From assembly GCA_017446745.1 (NCBI GenBank), contig JAFSQF010000025.1, positions 1 through 64,000 on the forward strand: a stretch of DNA of 64,000 bases, written 5' to 3'. The DNA is from Bacteroidales bacterium. Its GTDB lineage: Bacteria; Bacteroidota; Bacteroidia; Bacteroidales; P3. Shown here piece after piece: positions 55,316 to 63,117 of this stretch (positions are counted from its first letter, which is position 1; each line of letters opens with the position of its first letter). The position numbers were made by a program, and so were the translations under genes. The notes beneath the pieces are model-generated. The model ran no database searches, was not told the DNA's origin, and saw only the letters and a list, made by a program, of their open reading frames with translations.

Positions 55316-56656
55316 TTATTTAATCTTCTCCTTGTACTCTTCAATGGAAATGGATTTGGCTCTGGGTTTAAGTTGTGCTTTGAAGATGGCTACAGCTTTC
55401 TCAGTAGCGAGGCGGTCGACGATGTTGCGGACGTTGTTCTTGTCGCTTACGATGGATTTGGCGGCATTTTCAATGTCCTCTTCAGTGCGGTTGCCATCGG
55501 CATTGTTGTCGCGGAGGATTTTCTTGACTTCCTCGAGGATTTCTTTATCAGAGGGTTCGATGGGGCTAATTTTCTCAAGAGCGCCGTCGATGAGTTCCCA
55601 TTTGATGCCAGGAAGGTAGTTCTCGTTCCATTCGGCGTCAAGTTTCTCAGGTGTAAGGTCTTTCTCGTTGCGGGAGAGGATCCAGCGTTTCAGGAAAGCC
55701 TCGGGGATTTCGGCAGAGAAGTTGTCGATGAGTTGTTTTCGGACATCGTTGGCGTAGAGGATGTCGGTCTGCTGCCCATAGGCTTCCTCCATATCCTTGA
55801 GAAGGGCTTTGCGGAAAGCGGCCTCGTCCTTGATGTCCTGTTTTGGGAACACCTTTTTGAAGAATTCCTCGTTGAGTTCACAGGGGGTCATGTGAGAGAA
55901 GCCACTAATGGTAAGTTTCATATCTGCTGTGAAAGAGAGGGCTGCCTCGTGAGAGATACGCAGCTGGTGCTCGAGGTCGTCGGCATCGAAGGCCTTGGCG
56001 GGGTTGAAGACAACCTCGTCGTCGGCTTTCTTACCCACGAAGAGAGGAGCTATTTCATCGTGATTCTTGACAGAGGCGAGTTCGAAGGAGATAAAGGTAT
56101 CTACACCGCCTTCCTTGACGTTGCCGTCGGCATCGAGTTCGACGGCCTTGCCATAGATGAAGTCGTTCTCGCCACAGGTATCGGGGGTTTCGAATTTGCC
56201 GTAGCGTTGGCGCATTTCCTTGATTTGCTGGTCCAAGTCGTCGTCCGTAAGCTTAACCTTGAAGAGTTTGGCATTGACCTTGTCCCAAGCCAGTTCCACT
56301 TGCGGTTGGAGAGCTGCGTCGAAGAAGAAAGAGAATTCCTTATCGGTATTGAAGTCGTATTTCTTGGTCTTCTCCATATTTGCCATGGGGTAGCCCATTA
56401 TATCGAGCTTCTCGTCGGAGATATACTTGAAGAGCGACTGGCTGATGATGTCGTCGACTTCGCGAGCCACCACATCCGACTTGTACATGCGCTCAATGAG
56501 GCCCATAGGAGCCATACCCTTGCGGAAACCGCGGACAGAGGCAGACTTGTGGATGTTTTTAAGTTCTTTTTTTACGCCTTCGGCATAGTCACTTTCGACG
56601 ACATCAATCCTGATAACCAAGTTCAAATCGTCCAAATTTTCTCTTGAAACGTTCAT
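55316..56656 (-). CDS. tig: Trigger factor
   Basis: Ribosome-bound chaperone that meets nascent chains at L23. The 446-residue product has the N-terminal ribosome-binding domain with a divergent signature (VRGFRKGMAPMGLIERMYKS, where enteric proteins read GFRxGxVP), a central region in the place of the FKBP-like domain (about 150-245, KFETPDTCGENDFIYGKAVE) and a long helical C-terminal chaperone domain. The PPIase core is poorly conserved, as in other Bacteroidota. It is monocistronic, with its own promoter and the terminator at 55256-55297. Confidence 0.92.
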   Translation of the reverse strand: MNVSRENLDDLNLVIRIDVVESDYAEGVKKELKNIHKSASVRGFRKGMAPMGLIERMYKSDVVAREVDDIISQSLFKYISDEKLDIMGYPMANMEKTKKYDFNTDKEFSFFFDAALQPQVELAWDKVNAKLFKVKLTDDDLDQQIKEMRQRYGKFETPDTCGENDFIYGKAVELDADGNVKEGGVDTFISFELASVKNHDEIAPLFVGKKADDEVVFNPAKAFDADDLEHQLRISHEAALSFTADMKLTISGFSHMTPCELNEEFFKKVFPKQDIKDEAAFRKALLKDMEEAYGQQTDILYANDVRKQLIDNFSAEIPEAFLKRWILSRNEKDLTPEKLDAEWNENYLPGIKWELIDGALEKISPIEPSDKEILEEVKKILRDNNADGNRTEEDIENAAKSIVSDKNNVRNIVDRLATEKAVAIFKAQLKPRAKSISIEEYKEKIK

Positions 56657-56710
56657 CTGGAATAGTTAGTTTATTGTTTTATAATTAATTAATTCAATCA
56701 AAGCAAAGTG

Positions 56711-56741
56711 CAAAGATACACACATTTTTTGACATAGCAAA
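56711..56741 (-). promoter_or_regulatory. Promoter of tig
   Basis: On the minus strand TTTG (56741-56738), a 19-bp spacer and TATCTTTG (56718-56711) match the Bacteroidetes consensus. The leader to the tig ATG is about 50 nt. Confidence 0.85.
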
Positions 56742-57074
56742 TTTTTTCTTCAAAAAAAGGAGGTCAGGATGGAATCCTGACCAATGCTAAGGCGATAAAT
56801 TGTAGGAGGTCGGGATTCCTATCCCGACCAATGCGACGACGAATAAAAGAAAAAAACGTAATTTTGCAGCTGAAAAAAAATCTGACACCATTTCGTCAAA
56901 TATTTATATTACAGTATTATATATAATTATCCGCAAACGGCACAAATTTGAAATACCACGCGCAGGGCTTCTTTGCGCACTCAACTGGAGTTTGCACCCG
57001 TCTCCGAAGCTTCGTTATGGAAAGTGCTGATAATCGTTTTTCTATTATAGGTTAACTAAATAATAATTATTTTT
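56742..57074. other. Intergenic region upstream of the lipoprotein gene
   Basis: About 330 bp without a gene. It holds the hairpin pair at 56759-56834 and a lone TAATTTTG (56859-56866) that could be a -7 box about 200 bp before the lipoprotein ATG, without a -33 partner. The rest is AT-rich with no recognisable signal. Confidence 0.55.
56759..56834 (+). repeat. Two covarying hairpin repeats
   Basis: Copy 1 (56759-56787) has stem GGTCAGGAT / ATCCTGACC; copy 2 (56805-56834) has GGTCGGGAT / ATCCCGACC. Both are 9-bp perfect stems, preceded by GGA and followed by AATGC. The fifth pair is A-T in one and G-C in the other. Confidence 0.85.
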
Positions 57075-57560
57075 ATGAAACATTTTCTCATTCTATTCCC
57101 TCTTTTGGTGCTGCTGCTCGGTGGCTGCTCCAACAACGACATCAAGGAGATCAACAACGCCGCCTACAACTACCTGGACGCTTTGGGCAACTACAGGATT
57201 GACGACGCACGCCCCTACGCCTCGGAGCTGACGCAGGAGAGGACACTGGATTTCTTCGCACGCCTCCTGCCTGCTGTCGACACCAACTACATCCGCAAGA
57301 ACACTCCTGCGGAGGTGACCATCAAGGGGGTGGTGAAGCTCGACGACAGCACGGCGAGGGCATACTTCACGAAGAAAACGCCCATAGTGCTTCAGGACGA
57401 CTCGCTGACGCTAATCCGCGAGAAGGGTCGCTGGGTGGTCGACGCCGTTATTGACCTCGGCCAGGGTGTCAAGCGCGGTGCTGCTCAGCCGACCTCAGTG
57501 CCTGCCGGCGAAGCCACTTTGCTGAAAAAGAGCACACCCGCCGAAGCAGCAAGGCCATAG
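57075..57560 (+). CDS. Small lipoprotein, DUF4878-like
   Basis: A 161-residue exported protein with a lipoprotein signal peptide: LLLGGC puts the lipidated Cys at residue 18. The domain that follows (about 25-135) looks like the NTF2-like DUF4878 fold: AYNYLDALGNYRIDDARPYA, VTIKGVVKLDDSTARAYFTK and LIREKGRWVVDAVIDLGQGV. The last 25 codons overlap the 3' end of the converging symporter gene by 76 bp; the Ala/Thr/Pro-rich tail may be a by-product of that overlap. Confidence 0.75.
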   Translation: MKHFLILFPLLVLLLGGCSNNDIKEINNAAYNYLDALGNYRIDDARPYASELTQERTLDFFARLLPAVDTNYIRKNTPAEVTIKGVVKLDDSTARAYFTKKTPIVLQDDSLTLIREKGRWVVDAVIDLGQGVKRGAAQPTSVPAGEATLLKKSTPAEAARP

Positions 57561-59041
57561 TACATTGGGTCGGGCTGGAGGCCGAGCAGACCTGCAAGGA
57601 GCATAGTGAGCGTCCCCACCAGCATGGAGCAGATTACGGCACGTGTCCCGAACCGTCCGGGAAGCCATAGGGCGAAACTGAGAGGCAAGAGGAGGGCTGC
57701 GGCACGCAACCCAAGCGAAAGGAATCCCAGGTCGTTGAGAAAAGCCTCGCGCATGAAATGGGCCGCGACGACGCCAAGAAGCAGAATGACTACAATGCTC
57801 AAACGCATAACAGCGAGTTCAGACAACGCTCGGAGGCGTTGGCCACTACCATTACAACTATTATTATTTCCGTCATTTCCATTATTTCTGGCACCGCAAT
57901 GGAGGACGTCGCGGGCTATGATGGTGGAGGCACCAAGGACAAGGCCGCTGCCGCTGCCAAGGACATTGACGAGGAGCGTCCCCAACGCCACTCCACCAAG
58001 CCATGCCGGCATCTCGGCAATGATAAATGCCGGAAAGGCCTGCAGAGAATTGGCTATCACCCCCACCCCATCGGGCAGTGCCTCACCAGCCTCGCGCATA
58101 GCCTCGGCCTCAGCAACCGTCACATAATGGCCACGCATATATATGCCCACCAGTGTACACGCCCCACCGATGATGGGGATGAGCGCACTGCAAAGCACCG
58201 CGCCACGCCGTGCCGCTGCCGTAGAGCGCGCCGACCAGATGGCTTGAGCGTAGGTCTGCGTGCAGACCACGCCAAGCAACAGCGAGAGGCAACCGCCAAT
58301 GTCCTTTAGCGGGCCTCTGGCCATGAGGCTTCCATAGCGGTGGTGGAGCCCCTCGAGGTCACCGATACCGTTCATTTTTGCCACCTGCGACGACGCATAG
58401 ACCTCGCCGACACTATGCTGCAGTCCACTCCATCCCCCGGCAATGCGCCACACTATGATGCCCGCCGAGAGAGAGCTGACATAGAGCAGCACCAACTTGA
58501 CGATGCCGCTGGCGCCGGCACTACGGATACCGCCAAAAATCACCAGCAGAGCAATAAGCACACCGCCAACCAGCAGCGCCACCAAAGTAGGCATATCGAC
58601 AAAACTCGTGATTAATGCCGTAGAGGAAAGCAACTGCGAAGTGATGCTGATAAAGATGCCCACCAAAAAAAGGATGGAGCCAACGGCCTCGGCTCTAATG
58701 CCATACTCCTTGCGCACCACTTCCATAAGGGTGGAGCAGCCACTGTGGCGCAGGCTGCGGGCGTATACCAACCCCAGCAGCAACGAGCCAAGCGCAGCGC
58801 CAATGGTGAACCACCAGGCCGAGAGGCCGAAAGAGAAAGCCAGCTGCGCGGTGCCGATGGTGGACTGCCCTCCAACAAGCGTGCCCAGTATAGCCCCACA
58901 CACCATCCATGCGCCCGACTTACCACCTGTGGCAAACGATTTGGCATCCTTCACCTTACGTCCCGAAGCTATGCTTACAGCCACCAATATGCCAGAGGTG
59001 GCAAGGATACCTACAATATGAGTTGATGTTAGTGTTTGCGT
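57485..59041 (-). CDS. Sodium:solute symporter family protein with non-standard start
   Basis: A membrane transporter of the SSS family with roughly 13 hydrophobic segments. Conserved blocks include SFATGGKSGAWMVCGAILGT, LVGGQSTIGTAQLAFSFGLS and a central GGVALGTLLVNVLGSGSGLV. The first helix, LTSTHIVGILATSGILVAVS, is in frame but has no ATG: the codon in the usual start place (59039-59041, before QTLTSTHIVG) is ACG. The next possible start is a TTG at 58985-58987, which would remove most of helix 1 (500 residues). I annotate from the ACG; either ACG or TTG is used, or the gene has lost its start. It lies 55 bp after the phosphatase gene in the same direction. The substrate is unknown. Confidence 0.7.
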   Translation of the reverse strand, partial: TQTLTSTHIVGILATSGILVAVSIASGRKVKDAKSFATGGKSGAWMVCGAILGTLVGGQSTIGTAQLAFSFGLSAWWFTIGAALGSLLLGLVYARSLRHSGCSTLMEVVRKEYGIRAEAVGSILFLVGIFISITSQLLSSTALITSFVDMPTLVALLVGGVLIALLVIFGGIRSAGASGIVKLVLLYVSSLSAGIIVWRIAGGWSGLQHSVGEVYASSQVAKMNGIGDLEGLHHRYGSLMARGPLKDIGGCLSLLLGVVCTQTYAQAIWSARSTAAARRGAVLCSALIPIIGGACTLVGIYMRGHYVTVAEAEAMREAGEALPDGVGVIANSLQAFPAFIIAEMPAWLGGVALGTLLVNVLGSGSGLVLGASTIIARDVLHCGARNNGNDGNNNSCNGSGQRLRALSELAVMRLSIVVILLLGVVAAHFMREAFLNDLGFLSLGLRAAALLLPLSFALWLPGRFGTRAVICSMLVGTLTMLLAGLLGLQPDPMYYGLAASAGVLFFSKVASPAGTEVG

Positions 59042-59096
59042 AGTCTTTTTAGTTTTAAAGGGTTAGAAAATGTAGGCGGGTGTGAAGCCTCGTCTC

Positions 59097-60485
59097 CTAT
59101 TGGCGAAGCAGGGCATTGAGTTCGGATTGGGCGGCGGAGAAGAGCTTCTGAAACTCGGACTCGGATTGCAGGCGCACCAGAGTGTAGGCCGCAATGAGGC
59201 GCGCGTCCTGCACATCGGAGGCCCAATGGTAGCCTGCCACGACGCGGCTGTAGCCATACTCATAGCCCCACTGAAGCACCCGGTTCATACCCACTTCCGT
59301 CAGTTCCACCGTGGCCAGGGCCACCCCCCACCCCATAGCGGAATGGCCGGAGGGATAGGAGCTGTCGGTGCGTTCCCTCTCCTCATCGCCAGGAATCAGG
59401 GAGGCCTCGCCCAACTGCACGTAGGGACGCTTGCGGAAAAGGGTATCCTTCACGCGGCGGTTCTCGCGCCCCATGGCGGAGGCCACATACTGAATGTAGC
59501 GCGCCATGTTGGGGGTGGTGCTGGTGTCGAGCCTGACGCTGAGACAAAGCGACAGGGCGCTGAGATAGGCGGCGAGAGACTTGTCGTTGTCGGCTATGGC
59601 CTGTGCGCCGCGGGGGGTGTGGCGCAGGCCTTTGGCGACCCAATGGGAGAGCACTTCGCCCTGAAAGCGGCGGTGCGCCGTATCGATAGGATGAGGAAGG
59701 ATGCGCAGGCTGTTGGCGAAACCGGCAGGCTGGCTGGCATTGCCGGCGGAGTGCCGGTGCGGCTTTGCATTCCAGAGGCGCAGGAATTCGGCCCTTGCGG
59801 CCTCGAGGTCGGCCTTGTAGCGGGGGTCGCCCAGAATCCGCGCCACGCCGGCGGAGGCCGCGAGGCGTGCGGCATCGACATCGCTCTGCCAGTGGGCACC
59901 CACTATGACGCGGCTCTCGCCATACTCCCAACCGCGGCGGAGGATGGTGTCCTGCACCTCGGGGGCCACCTGAGCGAGAGCGAGGGCCGTGCTCCATCCC
60001 AGGGTGGTGTGGCCGGACGGATAGGAGCCGTTGCCGCGCAGCGAGGCCTCGTCATCGTACTGACCGGCCACATGCTCGTTCATGCGCACAAAGGGACGCT
60101 TCCGCATATACTTGGCCTTGGCGTTGGTGATGGTGTGCTCGGCGGTGGCGCTGACGCGCAGCAGGAGGTGGTAAATGGCCGGGGTGGCCTCGCTGCTGAG
60201 GGTGATGCCTATGACATCGCTGAAGATCTGGCACATGCGGTAGACGCCGTAGAGCGATTCGAGGCTGGCCTGGCTACCACGCTGGGTGTTGCGCAGCGAC
60301 TTGCCCCAGAGCCACTGGCCCATGTCGTCGGCGAAGAGGAGGCTGGCGGTGTCGGGCGGAGGGGGGAGGAAAAGGCTTGCATCGGGCATCTGCTGCAGAG
60401 AGAAGTAGGCATCGGCATCGCGGTTCTGCGCCAACAGGGAGGGGCCCAGAAGGATGGCAAACAAAAGGAAAATATACTTTTTCAT
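59097..60485 (-). CDS. Tandem double PAP2 acid phosphatase
   Basis: A 462-residue exported protein (signal peptide 1-19) carrying two complete class A acid phosphatase/PAP2 domains. Domain 1 (about 50-235) has Lys124 to RP (130-131), SYPSGHT with His159, and SRVIVGAHWQSD with Arg192, His198 and Asp202. Domain 2 (about 270-450) has Lys346 to RP (353-354), SYPSGHS with His381, and SRVVAGYHWASD with Arg414, His420 and Asp424. All catalytic residues are present in both copies. Typical family members have a single domain of about 230-280 residues. It lies between a helicase gene upstream and the symporter gene downstream, all on the minus strand. Confidence 0.9.
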   Translation of the reverse strand: MKKYIFLLFAILLGPSLLAQNRDADAYFSLQQMPDASLFLPPPPDTASLLFADDMGQWLWGKSLRNTQRGSQASLESLYGVYRMCQIFSDVIGITLSSEATPAIYHLLLRVSATAEHTITNAKAKYMRKRPFVRMNEHVAGQYDDEASLRGNGSYPSGHTTLGWSTALALAQVAPEVQDTILRRGWEYGESRVIVGAHWQSDVDAARLAASAGVARILGDPRYKADLEAARAEFLRLWNAKPHRHSAGNASQPAGFANSLRILPHPIDTAHRRFQGEVLSHWVAKGLRHTPRGAQAIADNDKSLAAYLSALSLCLSVRLDTSTTPNMARYIQYVASAMGRENRRVKDTLFRKRPYVQLGEASLIPGDEERERTDSSYPSGHSAMGWGVALATVELTEVGMNRVLQWGYEYGYSRVVAGYHWASDVQDARLIAAYTLVRLQSESEFQKLFSAAQSELNALLRQ

Positions 60486-60514
60486 TTTTCGGGGGGGGGG
60501 ATGGGGGGAGGGGG

Positions 60515-60552
60515 TGGATGGGGTTAATGGGGTTAATGGGCTTAATGGGGAT
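60515..60552 (+). repeat. 9-bp TTAATGGGG repeat upstream of the phosphatase gene
   Basis: About four units of GGGGTTAAT/GGGCTTAAT after a G-rich run (60490-60514), between the helicase stop and the phosphatase start. It is the same 9-mer as in the bat spacers; here the neighbouring genes read the C-rich strand. Confidence 0.85.
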
Positions 60553-60587
60553 GGATACTAATCACTATTCACTATTCAAATCACTAA

Positions 60588-63038
60588 TCACTCTACAATA
60601 TGGAGTTTGGCGAATTTAAGCATGAGCTGTTTTTCGCCGACGGCATCGAAAAAGATGCAGGCCTTGCGGCTTTCGCCAGAGCCTTCGACGGAGATGACGT
60701 TGCCCTTGCCGAACTTGGCGTGCATGACGGTCTGACCGGGCTGGATGGCTGCTATCTCGGCGGGGCTGTTGCCCATCACGGGGCCTTTGGGTGCGGAGGC
60801 GGGTGCGGAGGTGGGATTGGGCTTATCGACCTTGCGGAAAGTTCGGGGTTCGGGGCTGCTGGCGGGGCTATCATTCCTTTGGAACTTGCGGCCTTCGGGC
60901 TGATGGAAAGAGCGCTCTTCGGACTGACGGAAGGAGGGCTTGAAGGTGCCGGGCTTGGGGAAAGCGCTGCGCAGACGAGGGCGCATGATGTAGCGGTCGT
61001 CGATTTCCTCGACGAAGCGGCTGAGTTCCTGGTAGCTGGTGTTGCCATACTGGTAGCGCATCAGGGCGTAGGAGAGCGTCAGCTGCACTTCAGCGCGGGT
61101 CACGGCGACGTAGAAGAGGCGACGTTCCTCCTCGAGGTCCTGCCGCGAGGTGATGGAGAGCATGGAGGGGAAGAGGTTTTCCTCCATGCCGACCACATAG
61201 ACGTAGGGGAATTCCAGGCCCTTGGCGGCATGGATGGTCATGAGCGACACCTTATCGGCATCCTCGTCGCCCTCCTTGTCCTCGCTGGTGAGCAGAAGCA
61301 CCTGCTGAAGGAACATGTCGAGCGTCTTTACGGATGAGCCTTGAGAATCAAAAGCCTCCGTTTCGCCAATATTGTCAATAGCCTCCCCTTTTTCGTAGTT
61401 GCTGATACCTCCGAGCGTTGAAGTCTCCTCATTTTCTGGCGTTATCATCTCCTCGCGTTCGCAGTATTCCTGTATGCCGTTGAGGAGCTCTTCGATGTTC
61501 TCGATGCGGTTGGCGTTGTCGGGGTCGTCGTCGTTGCGCAGCATGGTGATAAGGCCCGAGGCAGCCACGATGCGCTTGGCGAGGTCGTAGGCGTTGGTGT
61601 CGTAGACGTGCGAGGAGAAGAGCCTAATCATTGTCATGAACTCGCCGATTTTGCTGATGACGGCGCTGCTGATGCCGAGAGCGAAGCTGGGCAGATGCTC
61701 CATGACGGTCCACATGCTGACGTCGTTGTCGTTGGCCGCGGTCTCGATGCGCTGCATGGTGGTGTTGCCGATGCCGCGGAGAGGGAGGTTGATGACACGT
61801 TTGAGGGATTCGTCGTCGTGGTTGTTGACCACAAGGCGGAGGTAGGCCAGCACATCCTTGATTTCCTTGCGGCCGTAGAAGGAGATGCCGGCATAGATTT
61901 TGTAGGGTACGTTCTGGCGGCGGAGGGCTTCTTCGATGGCCCGGCTCTGGATGTTAGTACGGTAGAGGATAGCGAAATCCTTGAAGGGACGGTCGTCGGC
62001 GAGATGAGCCTGGAGGATAGATTCGGTGACCTTCAAGCCCTCGTCGCGTTCGTCAGAGCATTGGAGGAGAGCAATGAGGTTGCCGGTCTTGTTGTCGGTC
62101 CATATCTCTTTCTCGATCTGCTCTTTATTATTGGAGATGATAGAGTTGGCGGCATTGACGATATTCTTAGTGCTTCGGTAGTTCTGTTCCAGCTTAAAGA
62201 GCTTGACCTGCGGGTAGTCGCGTTTGAAATTGAAGATGTTCTGGATGTTGGCTCCACGGAAGGCATAGATGCTCTGGGCATCATCGCCGACGACGCAGAT
62301 GTTCTGGAAGCGCGCCGCCAGCTTCTTGACGATAAGATACTGAGCAAAGTTGGTGTCCTGATACTCGTCGACGAGGATATAGCGGAAGCGGTTCTGATAT
62401 TTCAGCAGCACGTCGGGGAAGTCGCGGAGGAGGATATTGGTGTTGAAGAGCAGGTCGTCGAAATCCATGGCCATAGCGTTGCGTAGACGTTTGTTGTAGG
62501 CCTTATAGATTTCGCCGATGAGGGGTTTGTGTGCCGTATGGTCGGTTTGTTGGATCTCGGAGTTTTGGCAATAGTCGTCGGGGCCTATGAGGCTGCTCTT
62601 GGCCATGGAGATACGGCTGAGGACATAGCCGGGATTGTAGACCTTAGGGTCGAGGCTCATAGCCTTGATGATCTGCTTGATGGCCGACTTGGAGTCGTCG
62701 TTGTCGTAGATAGTGAAAGTGTTGATATAGCCTATCTTGGAGGCCTCGGCGCGGAGGATACGTGCGAAGATGGAATGGAAGGTGCCCATCCAAAGGTTGC
62801 GGGCCTCGTTGCCAACGAGTTTCATGATACGTTCCTTCATCTCGGCAGCGGCCTTGTTGGTGAAGGTGAGAGCCAGGATGTTGAAAGGGTCGGTGCCTTT
62901 CTCGATAAGGTGGGCAATGCGGTAGGTGAGGGTACGCGTTTTGCCGCTTCCGGCGCCGGCGATAATCATTTCGGGGCCTTCGGTGCATGCGGCGGCTTCG
63001 CGTTGGGCCTCGTTGAGTTGCATCAGTATATCGGACAT
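60588..63038 (-). CDS. uvrD: UvrD/PcrA-type DNA helicase
   Basis: A 3'-5' superfamily 1 helicase of nucleotide excision and mismatch repair type. The 816-residue product has the Q-motif LNEAQREAAA, Walker A GAGSGKT (28-34), FTNKAAAEMKERI (motif Ia), the DEYQDTN motif II, GDDAQSIYAFRGA (motif III), LEQNYRSTKNIVNAAN (motif IV), TIHAAKGLEFPYVYVVGMEE (motif V) and AVTRAEVQLTLSYA (motif VI). After a Ser/Pro-rich linker (about 670-745) the C-terminus carries a PcrA-like domain (VMHAKFGKGNVISVEGSGES). It lies 79 bp after rnz in the same direction. Confidence 0.95.
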   Translation of the reverse strand: MSDILMQLNEAQREAAACTEGPEMIIAGAGSGKTRTLTYRIAHLIEKGTDPFNILALTFTNKAAAEMKERIMKLVGNEARNLWMGTFHSIFARILRAEASKIGYINTFTIYDNDDSKSAIKQIIKAMSLDPKVYNPGYVLSRISMAKSSLIGPDDYCQNSEIQQTDHTAHKPLIGEIYKAYNKRLRNAMAMDFDDLLFNTNILLRDFPDVLLKYQNRFRYILVDEYQDTNFAQYLIVKKLAARFQNICVVGDDAQSIYAFRGANIQNIFNFKRDYPQVKLFKLEQNYRSTKNIVNAANSIISNNKEQIEKEIWTDNKTGNLIALLQCSDERDEGLKVTESILQAHLADDRPFKDFAILYRTNIQSRAIEEALRRQNVPYKIYAGISFYGRKEIKDVLAYLRLVVNNHDDESLKRVINLPLRGIGNTTMQRIETAANDNDVSMWTVMEHLPSFALGISSAVISKIGEFMTMIRLFSSHVYDTNAYDLAKRIVAASGLITMLRNDDDPDNANRIENIEELLNGIQEYCEREEMITPENEETSTLGGISNYEKGEAIDNIGETEAFDSQGSSVKTLDMFLQQVLLLTSEDKEGDEDADKVSLMTIHAAKGLEFPYVYVVGMEENLFPSMLSITSRQDLEEERRLFYVAVTRAEVQLTLSYALMRYQYGNTSYQELSRFVEEIDDRYIMRPRLRSAFPKPGTFKPSFRQSEERSFHQPEGRKFQRNDSPASSPEPRTFRKVDKPNPTSAPASAPKGPVMGNSPAEIAAIQPGQTVMHAKFGKGNVISVEGSGESRKACIFFDAVGEKQLMLKFAKLHIVE

Positions 63039-63117
63039 TTAGAAGAATTGTTTAATTGATGAGCGTTGGATTGAAGAGGACAACGCCTTGGAGCGTTGCA
63101 TTGATGAGATGAAGATG

